Positions 10,077 through 20,282 of a stretch of DNA of 64,000 bases are shown here, in pieces (the stretch's first letter is position 1; every line of letters starts with the position of its first letter). Location of the stretch: assembly GCA_036186865.1 (NCBI GenBank), contig AP025071.1, positions 14,715,895 through 14,779,894 of the forward strand, read 5' to 3'. Under the pieces are notes generated by a model. The model was not told the DNA's origin and did no database searches. It was given only the letters and a program-made list of their open reading frames with translations. The translations under genes and the position numbers were made by a program. The stretch comes from Eustoma russellianum. Lineage: Eukaryota; Streptophyta; Magnoliopsida; Gentianales; Gentianaceae.

Positions 10077-12728
10077 TGTAGGATCTTTAAGGCACCACTA
10101 GAAGAGGGGGGTTGAATAGTGGGTGCGGAAAATGTGGTTTTTAAAATTGTTTTAAACCAACAACCCAACTTATGAAAACAGTTTCTGTTTTCAGGACCAG
10201 TTTTGAAACATTTTGAAAACTAGGTTGCAGGTCTTCAAAAATTCTGAAATTTGAAGAGAATTTAGGCTCAGATGTTCTGAGTATCTCCTAAAAATTTCAG
10301 ATTAAAATTCAACCTCTAACCCCTTGAAAAATCGTTGGTGGTCAGATTGCACAAATCTGCCAGAAACAGTAGTCTGATTTGAAAAATTTATTCCTATTTG
10401 TCCTTAACTCCAAATGCTCTGAAAATTTAATGAATAACCCCTTATTAGTTTTACTTAAATGGGTTGAAACATTTTTGAAAAATTCTTTTGGGAATTTAGT
10501 CAAATACGATCAAAGTCTCAACCTTTGCAAGCCTAAAAATAAGACTGCACAAGTCTCAGAACTTTGGGCGTTTCGATGACTTATACTTGTCTGAAAAAGT
10601 TGAAACTTGCGCCAAACAAAACCTTAAAACGTGTGGCTATAACTCTGGAAAGTTTCGTGATTTTTAAACTTTGTTAACTATTTTTACCAACGTAATAAAA
10701 AATGACAAACAGTGCTGAAACTGAAAGTAAGTGTTGAAAGTAAATAACACCAGGAATTTTATACTGGTTCGGTTATAAACAACCTACTCCAGTCTTCGAG
10801 GACACCTTCCTCGGTTAGCACTAATCACACAACACAAAGAACACCTTACCACAGGGTTGATGGAGTTACACACCAACTCCAACCTTTTACAAACCTTGTA
10901 TGAAAATACAATGATCACGAACACCACTACCTTGCAAGTGCAAGATTGATCACACCTTGATCAATCTTTTACAGTGATAAAAAGAATATGTGGTGGTCTA
11001 TATGAAGCCTATTCAAGTATATGAATATGAGTAATATAAGCTTTTAGAGAGAAGAAAGAAAGAGAGTGTAGAAAGAAGAGATGGAAGATGTTTTTATCTT
11101 GGAATTTGCAAGACTTGTTCTTGTTCTTGTTTTGCTCTCTTCCTTCCTTTTTATCAAGTTGACCGCCCCCTATATCATTCTCCTCCTCTTGAAAATTATC
11201 TTCTAAGTCCTTGGAAGAGTGTATTGCATCATTGTGACATGTTTTTGCTTACTTGACATCTCCTCGCTGGATGATCATTAATCTCTTGATTACTTGGCAC
11301 TTATGGATTGGATGAATGTTGTCATCACTTGATGACTAGATAAATCTGAAATTAAACCTCAAAAAGCATGTTCCAATTAGCCATAAACTTATTACCATAA
11401 GTCACAAGATCATCCCACAAAATTAGCTAGGCAAATAACTCCAATTTGCATGAAAAAATCGGCCATTAACATCTCTTGCACATGCTGAAATTTCAGCATG
11501 TGTAACATTTTCATTTTATTCAAAATATTGCGAAGTTTACTTTGATTTAATCCAAGAAATCAATCACCATTTAGTACAAGACATTCTTATCATTTTTGGA
11601 ATAAACATTAGTCACCAATAAGGCCTAGAAATCGGCCATATACATTCTCACACATGCTGAAATTTTCAGCATGTGTGATATTCAAAGATATCACCATTTT
11701 AATTCCATAAAATATTCAAAATACTTCCATACTTTCTCCCAATTAATCCACATTATTCAAGATAACAAAATATGCCTCATAAAGTGACAAAATTTCGGCC
11801 AGCCTAGACTACACATGCTGAATTTTCAGCATGTGTCACAAATGTGACAAAGTTTGAAATGTTACCTTTTGTATTTCCTTTTTTTATGTCACCGACATTG
11901 CATGCTTCATTCTTGGCCAATCAAGATGCCAAAAAAGCTCCACATATGCTCCAACATGGTTCGTTTAGGCGTGTGGTGTGAATATACATGTGCTGAATTT
12001 TATTTTTGCAAACTTTGTAAAATAGTGCACATTTAATTATACACATATGGCATATTCCAATCAGCCGTTAATTAATTTTTTTTAGAACACTTTAGAATGT
12101 ATGAAGTATGTAAAAAGTGTCTAGGTACATGTTATATGTCATGCCAAAAATGTTCCATGTGTCGTGTACGTAGAGAACCGAATTTTCGATGTTTATCGAT
12201 TACCCGATTTTTCTCTAATTAAATTCCAACTTTTTGCACATGTTATATATATTATATTATACATAAATACATAAATTAAACTTTAATATTCAGCTCATAG
12301 GCTGATGTTAAAGTGGCGCCCAAAATATGTGTCAAAATTGAATTTTGGAATTTCCACAATTTGGCCTTAATTGAGGGCGATTTGTGTGTGCCAACATGGA
12401 ATAATTTTATGGCTGCACATACCATGTAAGCCACGAAATTTGTAGCCATTTTTGAAGTGTAGGGGCTGGCCATCTATTTATGGCAAGTATGTGACACGTT
12501 GGCGAAGTTTCGATATTCATCCGATACGATAATTTTCGGTTTAGAACCTTTTAACGTGTCGTAACAAATTTGTCATCACTATGACTTATATCATATGATA
12601 TAAGACCTGAATATACTCATGAATATGAGTTAGGTATAGCGGTGTGACGTTAACGTACGTACGTAAAATATATAACGTGTCGGTAGTACGTTGGAATATA
12701 TGTTTATGTGTCTTTTTTAAAAAATAAG

Positions 12729-12775
<47 letters not shown>

Positions 12776-13136
12776 TAAATGGCGTGTGAGGGCGGTGGAG
12801 AAACTTTCTTTTCTTCAACTTGTTGCCTTTGTGCCTTTTCCAAATATAGCTTCCTTTAATGAACTACTTAGTTTAATTAACGAAGTACTTTACTTAATGA
12901 ACTAGTTTAATTAATTAATGATGGCACCTGAAAATAGTTCAAACACAACAAATGCTTGCCATTTGATGTAAGTTTTAAAGTTTCATGGCTCGTTAGTACG
13001 ACAACATTATATATTAACTATATAAGACATATTTTTTGCAACAACGTGTCATGTCATAAAATATGTCATGCATTTCTTTGTAACACGTTATTTAAATCAT
13101 GCATTTTGAAATCACTCAAACCCCTTTTTTTCTACA
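10077..13136 (-). repeat. 5' LTR of element B (right copy)
   Basis: 3060 bp from TGTAGGATCT to TTCTACA. Palindromes lie at 11479-11502, 11649-11677 and 11811-11837. A TATA-like box (GATAAAAAGG on the minus strand) is at 11146-11156, about 1070 bp from the PBS-side edge. A perfect 20-bp palindrome centred on TCATATGA lies at 12586-12605. Visible substitutions and small indels against the left copy show B is clearly older than D. Confidence 0.92.
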
Positions 13137-13240
13137 AATTAGGGCTAGGACAAGGGTTAGGACGAGGGTTGGGGAAAAGGCTAGCGCTAGTGTTAGGGAT
13201 AGGATTATGGTGAGAGTTAGGGCTACAGCTAGGGTTGATC
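13137..13240 (+). repeat. Degenerate telomere-like G-rich tract
   Basis: Directly after element B the plus strand runs as irregular variants of TTAGGG/CTAGGG/GTTAGGA (for example AGGGCTAGGACAAGGGTTAGG) for about 100 bp. Units are 5-8 bases and not in register, so this is not a clean plant TTTAGGG array. It may be a decayed interstitial telomere repeat or another G-rich minisatellite. Confidence 0.45.
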
Positions 13241-13620
13241 ATACAAATAGCGAGACAACACAACTAATGAGATAATACACAAGACATAATAGTTGTCGTG
13301 CAATAAATAATAACAATAAGATACTAACTTAACAACAACATATTAATAATAGCACTCAATAATGCAACAACAACATATTAATAATAGCAACAATATAATA
13401 ATAACAACAATCTATAATATTAAAATTAAATTTAATAAAATTAGAAACTCTTACTAGTTTGTCTAATCATTGGTCGTTGTAGATCATTTGTCTGTCAAGC
13501 TGTGCTGCTCTTCAACCCCCCCCCCCCTATGAATAAATTGTAAAAATATTTTAATTTCTATAGGAATGGAAGAGAGAAAAAGGAAATGGTGTATGAAACG
13601 AGAGAGAAATAGATGCCATT
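13241..13620. other. AT-rich spacer with AAC/AAT-rich repeats
   Basis: Contains repeated words such as AACAACATATTAATAATAGCA (twice, about 13331 and 13370) and a run of 13-14 C near 13513. No coding frame, TIR pair or LTR edge was recognised. Confidence 0.5.
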
Positions 13621-13810
13621 TAGAATGACGTTTTAGGCATCTAAGATGCCATTTTGAATGGGTGTAAGGTGGCTAAGGCGCCACTAGAATGGTTTTAGAC
13701 CCTCAAAGCAGTTTTGGCCTATGGCGTTATTGTGAATGATGTCTTATGAGTGCCTTTAAGACACCATTCAGAATAGCTTCTTAGGGCCTGTAAGACATAA
13801 TTCACAATAA
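13605..13810. repeat. Degenerate minisatellite, about 40-55 bp unit
   Basis: Five or six imperfect copies of a unit built on GAYGCCATTYWGAATG followed by a TTAGG-like word, starting near 13612, 13648, 13678, 13718, 13765 and 13790. Copies are diverged and spacing is irregular. No function is suggested by the sequence. Confidence 0.5.
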
Positions 13811-14431
13811 GGTCTTATCTTTTTTTGAATTTTTTCAAAACGTATCCTCTTTATGAAATTTCTTATTAAAACTATAATATTTTTCAAATAACCCCAATAT
13901 ATAAGGGTCTCTTCGGCAGAAAAGATTTTAACATAGGTTACAGGAATGAGCTCAAATTTTGTCATTTATTCTATAAGGAAAAGACTTGAGAAAGGAGAAT
14001 AAATTTATTTTATACTATTTATATTGCTAACATACTTTATCAAGTTTCTTTGACTGAATAATATAAACCATTACAATCCGATTGTGATTTAAATCCCATG
14101 ATTAAAGTCATGATTAAAATAATCTCTCAAAATGGCACGCAACGTTTTCAAACTCAAGTCAATCAGTGACGGCCGTGCTAGTAACCATGTGACACATGTT
14201 TTACGATGTGGTGCACGATCAAAACCCAAACATGTTTACCTGATAGTCCACCAAGTGAAATAATGCAGTAGCCGTTTGGCCGGCACATTTGTTTCAATGT
14301 CATCAACATAAAATTAAAATATAGATTATTCATTAGCAAATATATTACATGTACACACAGCACACAGATAGTGAAAAGCATATTTTTATATTAAATTTCA
14401 CATACATTAATATTCATATTCATAACATGTA
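13811..14431. other. Unassigned AT-rich spacer
   Basis: No supported gene, repeat or RNA is seen. ORFs here are short, have no recognisable motif and lie in AT-rich sequence. Confidence 0.4.
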
Positions 14432-14667
14432 CTCCTTCTGTTTCAAAGATATTATCTCGACTAGTCAAATACATATTTGTTCAAATAACATTTAAAATGA
14501 AATCACCAAAGTATTTTACACATTATTTAATAGAATTTGATCATAAATACTGTGAAGAATATTTTTGACAAACTATTGTGTTGAACTTTTCACGATTTTA
14601 TTTTTATTGATGTTTCATTAACTACATATGCTGACCAACTATGACAATCTTTTTCAAACTGAATGAG
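14432..14667. mobile_element. Stowaway-like MITE
   Basis: Starts CTCCTTCTGTTTCAAA and ends in the inverted counterpart TTTCAAACTGAATGAG, flanked by TA on both sides (14430-14431 and 14668-14669). The terminus is close to the plant Stowaway/Mariner consensus CTCCCTCCGTTTC, and TA is its target duplication. It is 236 bp, AT-rich and has no transposase, as expected. The termini have diverged at several positions, so it is not recent. Confidence 0.75.
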
Positions 14668-14955
14668 TATATCTTATTGCCAACAGTTGATCGAATTTAT
14701 ATGTTGAGTCTTGAGAACATGGACAGTGCGGACAAGGACAAAGAAGGGACTTAGCAGTCCAGATTTTTTCATTGGTGGAGGATGGGTAACGAATGACAAT
14801 TTGACACGTGATAATAGAGGAAGACTATGAAACTGGATGAAAGATGACCAACAAAAGAGGGTAAAGTTAGATAAGGTCAAATGACATGCATTTGACACTA
14901 CATAGTACGCAATGCAAATAACCAATTGAGGCTTAGATCCTATTTATAATACTCA

Positions 14956-14997
14956 AAGGTGGGCAAAAAATTTCTTAATTTGTGAGATTTTTGCCCA
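14956..14997. repeat. Short hairpin, 13-bp stem
   Basis: GTGGGCAAAAAAT is followed about 16 bases later by its near-exact inverse ATTTTTGCCCAC. Isolated in spacer sequence; possibly the end of a small decayed transposon. Confidence 0.5.
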
Positions 14998-15064
14998 CTA
15001 AAGTCGGCATGAAACCACCGCCCTAACATATTTTCTTACTCGAGTGTCGTATAGAGGGGAGTTC

Positions 15065-15976
15065 TAATGAAATATCAATATCAAAATGAAAGAACTTTTA
15101 TCATATCACAGAACGTAAAGCAAATGCAGAGGAATATAGGAGAAGAGAGAAAAATAAAAGAGGAAATTGAAAATGTAATGAACAATGAACTGACGAACAA
15201 ACTGAGGTGGCGTTTGGTTTGCACTTGAGTATTGGAATCATATCGGAATGGATATGACATGATATCGGTTTGGAGGATATGAGTTTGAACCTAAAATTGA
15301 TAGTTGTTTGGTATTTAAGTAGGAATGAGTATGATAGACATTGATGGTGTTTGGAATGTATCGGAGTTGAAATGAGTATCCTCGGTCGGAATAATGAGTG
15401 GCCGGCGGCGTTGACAGGACATACCCCTCATTCCCCTATATTGATAGACAATGAGGGGCTAGTATATCAAAAAACGATATTCATTACCAAATATTTGAAT
15501 ATCAAACTGATTCCCATACCCTCATTTCCCCAAACAAACAACGGGTTTGGAGGAATCCAAACTCATTCCCTTATTCCTAACCCTCTAATCAAACACCACC
15601 TGATTCTTATTGATTAATTCAACTTTGTACGTTTCTTTTGTTATATATTGGGTATGATTGATTGATTGATAAGTTGTAGAAAACAAATTAATATGTGAAA
15701 TTGTAATTTAACCAACTAGCTTCAACACTACGCTAACTTCCACAAACACAGTGAAATAACCGCTATCTGCTGAGGTGGCATGCTTTATTAAGCTGGTTTT
15801 GATTCTCTGCTGCTCGGTGTATCTTCCTTGAACTCACACTGGATGCCTACTCCTCATCAGCTGAAGCTCCCTTCTTCAATTTCAGCTCCGTTGTGTCACT
15901 GACTCTGCCATACTCTTTTTCTCATTGCTTGCTTCTATTTTGTTGTTGTCGCTGCTCCTCTCATATACTTCCAACA
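15065..15976 (-). repeat. 3' LTR of F, containing a MITE
   Basis: Aligns with the right LTR from TAATGAAATATC (TGATGATATATC in the partner) to ATACTTCCAACA. Without the 395-bp MITE it is about 515 bp. The outer terminus has lost its TG (now TA). Identity with the partner is visibly reduced, with many substitutions and indels. Confidence 0.85.
15206..15600. mobile_element. Tourist/Harbinger-like MITE inside the F LTR
   Basis: Terminal inverted repeats GGTGGCGTTTGGTTTG and, inverted, GGTGGTGTTTGATTAG (13 of 16 match). A 3-bp duplication TGA flanks it (15203-15205 and 15601-15603). The partner LTR gives an empty site: at about 20030 it reads GGCTGATTCTC with a single TGA and no insert. So the 395-bp piece arrived after F inserted. 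TIR style and 3-bp duplication suggest PIF/Harbinger, but TGA is not the usual TWA, so the superfamily is tentative. No transposase. Confidence 0.82.
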
Positions 15977-18900
15977 CCCAAACCTGATTGACTGAAGATG
16001 CCACACACTTTTAATGTTGAAATCAGGTGGTATAATCTTTGTGAATCTAAGGCATTTCTGAACACAACTTCTAACAGAAATTCACTCCTTACGGACATAA
16101 GCTTAATTACTACTTGAAACTTATCTTTTTCATTGTGATAGTATTTGTCCTCTCATAAAATTTTGGATTCTCTACAATATATATGACACTCTTATTATCA
16201 CAAAACAGTTCCACTGGATGTTCCTGGTGCACTTGCAAATCCCTCAAAAGATACAATAATCACTGAACCTCACATGTAGAAGCTGCCAATGTCCTATACT
16301 CAGCCTCTGAAGATGACCTGGACACCGTGGTTTGTTTTTTAGACTTCCATGATATCATTGTATATCCCAAAAATATGCAATAGCTTGTCACGAATCTTTT
16401 GGTCTCAGAACAACCTCCCGAATCTATGTCAGCAAATGCTTTGAGCCTCAATGATCCTTTGCTTGGAAATAACAACCTTTTTCTTGGAGTTTTTTAAAGA
16501 TATCTTAATAGCCTATGTGCTACCTTGAGATGCAAGTCAGAAAGGGTATATAAAAATTTGACTAAGTTGCATAGTATATGCAATGTCTAGCTTGGTGATG
16601 GTCAAGTATAGAAGCTTACCAATCAACCTTCTATTGATGAGACATATTAGAGCAAACTGTAGTCACTGTGAGTAAGTCTTAAGTTTTGCTCCATGTGGCT
16701 CTTTGCAGGCTTAGGGCCAAGAAATCAATCTGTTCTAGCAATTCAATAGTGTATTTCCTTTGACATACCATTATCCCCCTTATGACCAGACCACTTCTAG
16801 TCTAAGTATATCAGGTCACCTAAGTCTTTGATCCTAAAAAATTAGGCTTTAACGACTGAATGTCTTGCAATGAATCACTTGCAACAATGATATCATCCAC
16901 ATAGACAAGTAAAACCAAAAATGAGGCGTTTTGCTGTTTGTTAAACATGGTGTGCTCATTTCTAGATTGATGATAACCCTTAGAGATGAGGAACTAAGTT
17001 AGCTTCTCATTCCATTGTTTCTTAGCTTGTTTAGTCTATAGAGAGACTTATGAGTTTTACAAACAACAATAGGTGCAGTGGTAGAGACACCTTCAGGAAG
17101 CTCACTATAAATTTCTTGATGAAGGTTACTATGTAGGAAGACATTGTTGACATCAAGTTGATGAATATACCATCTTTTCACAGCTGTTGAAAAGAGAACC
17201 AATCTGACTATTGTCATTTTTTCGATAGGGGAAAAGGTGCCACTGTAATATACTCTTAGCTGTTGTGTATACCCTTTTACTATAAGTCTTGAACCTTTCA
17301 ATACTTCTATTTTCCTTACACTTGAGCTTATATGCCCATGTGCAGTCAATTTGTTTTTTACCAGTACATAGTTGCACCAAGGACCAAGTATTGTTAGCTT
17401 CCAACGCTGTCAATTCAAGTTGCATATTCTCTTGCCAGTCTATTGACATGGCTGCTTCCTTATAGGTCGCATACTCCTATTGCAAGCTAATAATATATTC
17501 TACAATTAAGAGCTAGAGCATCAACGGATATATAGGACTGGATGGAATGATGAGTAGAATGTGACTTCTTAGAAGGAACATGTGAGGAATCTTGGGGAGT
17601 TGTTTGTAGTTGATTGCAATAGTAACCCTGCAGGTAGCCTGATGGATTTCTGCCCCTTATGGACAAGATAGACCCAGTGGAGTAGAGGACAAAGGAATAG
17701 AGGGATCACTTGATAATGAAGAAGGTGGAGAAATGGAGTGGCCTAAGGCAGGAACATGATTGGAAGAATGGGTACCAGACGGTGGGCTTGAATGATCATT
17801 AACATGGTGAACATTAAAGTCACTGTCTGAATGATCATTAACACGGTGAACATTAAAGTTCAGGTTGTGTTATAGTGATTTGATTAAATGAGGAAACGTC
17901 ATTTAATCTTGATGGAAAAGGAGGTGGAGGAATCTCAGACATGACATGTCGAGATTGAAATGCTGTTTCATGAAACTAAACATCTCTAGAGATAGAAACA
18001 TATTAAACAGTCCTACTTTGTAAAATGCACCCCTTTTGTAGTGTGAAGTATTCTCAGAAGGATGCATGATATGGCTCTAGGAGCAAATTTATGCTTGTTA
18101 GACACTGTATGACAAACAAAATCTAGCTAGCCAAACAATTTGAGATGATGGGAGTAAACATAATATTTGTTACGAATGATGGATATTGGTCATATAAGCC
18201 CCAACAAGAGACTCGTAAATTAGCTTGAAATTTGAGTGCCCTGGCTATAGATAGGATATACTGGTGCTTCTTTTCTATAATGCTATTTTGTTGGAGAGTG
18301 TAAACACAGATTGTTTGATGAACGATGCCTTTGGTTATATAGAACTGAGTCATTTTTAATCCTTGGACATTATGTGGCCCTAAGACTTTTATCTGTTTTT
18401 CGAATTGTGTACTGGCATAGTGGTAAAAGCTTTGCAATATGTTTCTAGTGTGAGCTCTAATTTTAAGTAAATAAAGTCAAGTATAACGAGTACAATCATC
18501 TACTATAATGAAGAAAAATCTTTGTCACTATATTGTGGGATGTCTATATGGACTATGTATCTTAACATAAACAAAATCAATCGGGGTTTAAGACAGAAAA
18601 TGAAATAGAAAAGGGACTTCTTTTCTACTTATCTAAGGGACACAGAGTGTACAAGATTGATCCAAACTAGATACAGAAACAAAAGTATCTAGCTTCTGGA
18701 CTTCTGTAACTCTAGGTACTGAAGTATGGCCAAGTCTAGTGCCACAACATAGAAGAAGGAACAGAAGCATTGGTAGATGAAGAAAAACAAGTAGATGGAT
18801 GACAAGATTCTATGGTCCAATGAAGTTTGTATAAGCCATGATATTACTCAACTGAAGTAATCATCTTCTATGATAATTGATCCTGAATGAAGCAAGAGGA

Positions 18901-19070
18901 ACTACACAATTGAACAGACAAAGAAGGAACAAAAGTTAGTTTACTGAGCGACAAGAGATTAAAAGAAAAAGAAAGAACATATAACACATCATGTACAGTA
19001 AGAGAAGAATCGATAACTACTGAATTAATGCGAGTAACAGACATAGACAGATTGTTAGACATACTTATGG
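15977..19070 (-). pseudogene. pol of copia element F: RNase H, RT, integrase and protease fragments
   Basis: Minus-strand fragments in order. Protease-side sequence is near 18868-19062 (VHDVLY...FNLLSLSK, the stretch after the active site). Integrase core is at 18123-18437, with IIEKKHQ holding the catalytic Glu but the second Asp motif (SDNG type) decayed to GPHN. RT is at about 16880-17449, with DETF- and VNNVFLHS-like words and an intact YVDD at about 16885-16900. RNase H is at 16260-16475 (DIDSGGC, SSSEAEY). Frames change repeatedly and several stops intervene, so no polyprotein can be made. Confidence 0.8.
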
Positions 19071-19834
19071 AGACATCCTCAAGAGGCCTAGAAGATTGGA
19101 AAAGACTCGAGCAACAAATTATATGATCAGTATCTCATGAGTCTAAAATCCATATGGTCAAATTACTAGAAGAACTTTTTACCTTTGACCTTATCAAGTT
19201 GAACAGACATGACATCACCCTGCACATTTGCTCGGTGTGAACATAGGAGGCTGACATTCTTTATTCATCTATTCAAATTGTGGAGGTTCTGGCTCATTCT
19301 CAATTGTCTTATTCATATTCACTTGGTTCCCAAACTTAAAACCCTAGGAAAAATCCATGTTTTTTTAATAACATTTCTCAACTATGTGTCCAATCATCCC
19401 ATAATGAGTGCATTATAGACGCTTAGAGATATCTGGGTAGAATATGCCACTTCCTCTCCTATAATTGTTTGCTTGTGTTCCATTTATATAAGCCTTGTCC
19501 ACGAGACCAGGCATGGGCATTGACCCACCAACGAAACATATTTTGTTCTTAATCAGCCATGCCATTTGAAAGGTATGACTCTACGAATGAGTTGTGCACA
19601 GTTAATGGTGGTTACGCCAAAATAATCGCAGGATTATCATTTGGATGTAAGTAGAATGAATTCTGGCATTTGTGCCTGATTTAGTCTTGAATTAGGTGGT
19701 ATGGTACCAAAAGGAGTATGAGAAGTAGACTCCATGAGAGCAATGTCAAAGTTCTTCGGATCAATTGATAAATTGCACAGAAGGAATGAAAGGAAGAAGA
19801 ATTGAAAAATCATAGAAGCAGGAAGCCATAATCT
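19071..19834 (-). pseudogene. gag of copia element F, much reduced
   Basis: Only about 760 bp separate the protease remnant from the PBS, against roughly 1.2 kb for a normal copia gag. A possible start is the Met of MESTSHTPFGTIPP near 19735; the usual NYxxW motif was not found. The rest is frameshifted. Low sequence support beyond position. Confidence 0.45.
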
Positions 19835-19847
19835 CTGACACCATCCA
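19835..19847 (-). other. Decayed primer-binding site of F
   Basis: Minus strand reads GGATGGTGTCAGAGA, a variant of TGGTATCAGAG, a few bases inside the LTR edge at 19848. Two changes from the tRNA-Met complement would weaken priming. Confidence 0.65.
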
Positions 19848-20282
19848 TGATGATATATCAATTAACAGTTGACATGAATCACAACGTAATCAAATTCACA
19901 AACTAATCAAATTGAAAGAACTTTGATCACGATCACAGAACGTCAAGCAAATGCAGAAGAACAGAGGAGAAGAGAGAAAAAGGAAAAGAGGAAAGTGTAA
20001 ACATAATGAGCAATGGACTAAATCAAAGGCTGATTCTCGTTGGTTAATCAACTCTGTACATCTTCTTCTGCTTATATACAAACTACAGAAACTAAATTTA
20101 CACATGCGAAATTGGAATTTAACTAACTAGCTTCTACCTTACGCTAACTCCGACAAACGCAGTGAAATAATCGCTATCTGTTGGGGTGCTGCATCGTGTA
20201 TCTTCTTTGAACTCACACTGGATGGCTGCTCATCATCAACTGAAGCTCCCTTCTACACTTTCAGCTCAATTGTGTCATTGAC
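19848..20282 (-). repeat. 5' LTR of F, left part (before G1)
   Basis: Begins TGATGATATATC beside the PBS and matches 15065-15900 of the left LTR, minus the MITE. It breaks at TCATTGAC, where G1 inserts, and resumes at 27640. Confidence 0.88.

Larger units (their letters stand above)
5727..13136 (-). mobile_element. Non-autonomous Sirevirus-like copia element B
   Basis: A 7.4 kb element on the minus strand, bounded by TGTAGGATCT...TCTACA LTRs of 3170 and 3060 bp. The internal region is only 1180 bp: a 216-residue shortened gag, more gag-like C-terminal sequence, and a polypurine-tract array. Protease, integrase, RT and RNase H are absent. Flanks are GATTA (5722-5726) and AATTA (13137-13141), a target duplication with one mismatch. 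LTRs, PBS and gag ends match element D, so an element of that family could in principle supply the missing enzymes. Confidence 0.9.

Noticed and set aside
13768..13965. Minus-strand 65-codon ORF in the spacer
   Set aside because: AT-rich, overlaps a degenerate minisatellite, no motif or partner.
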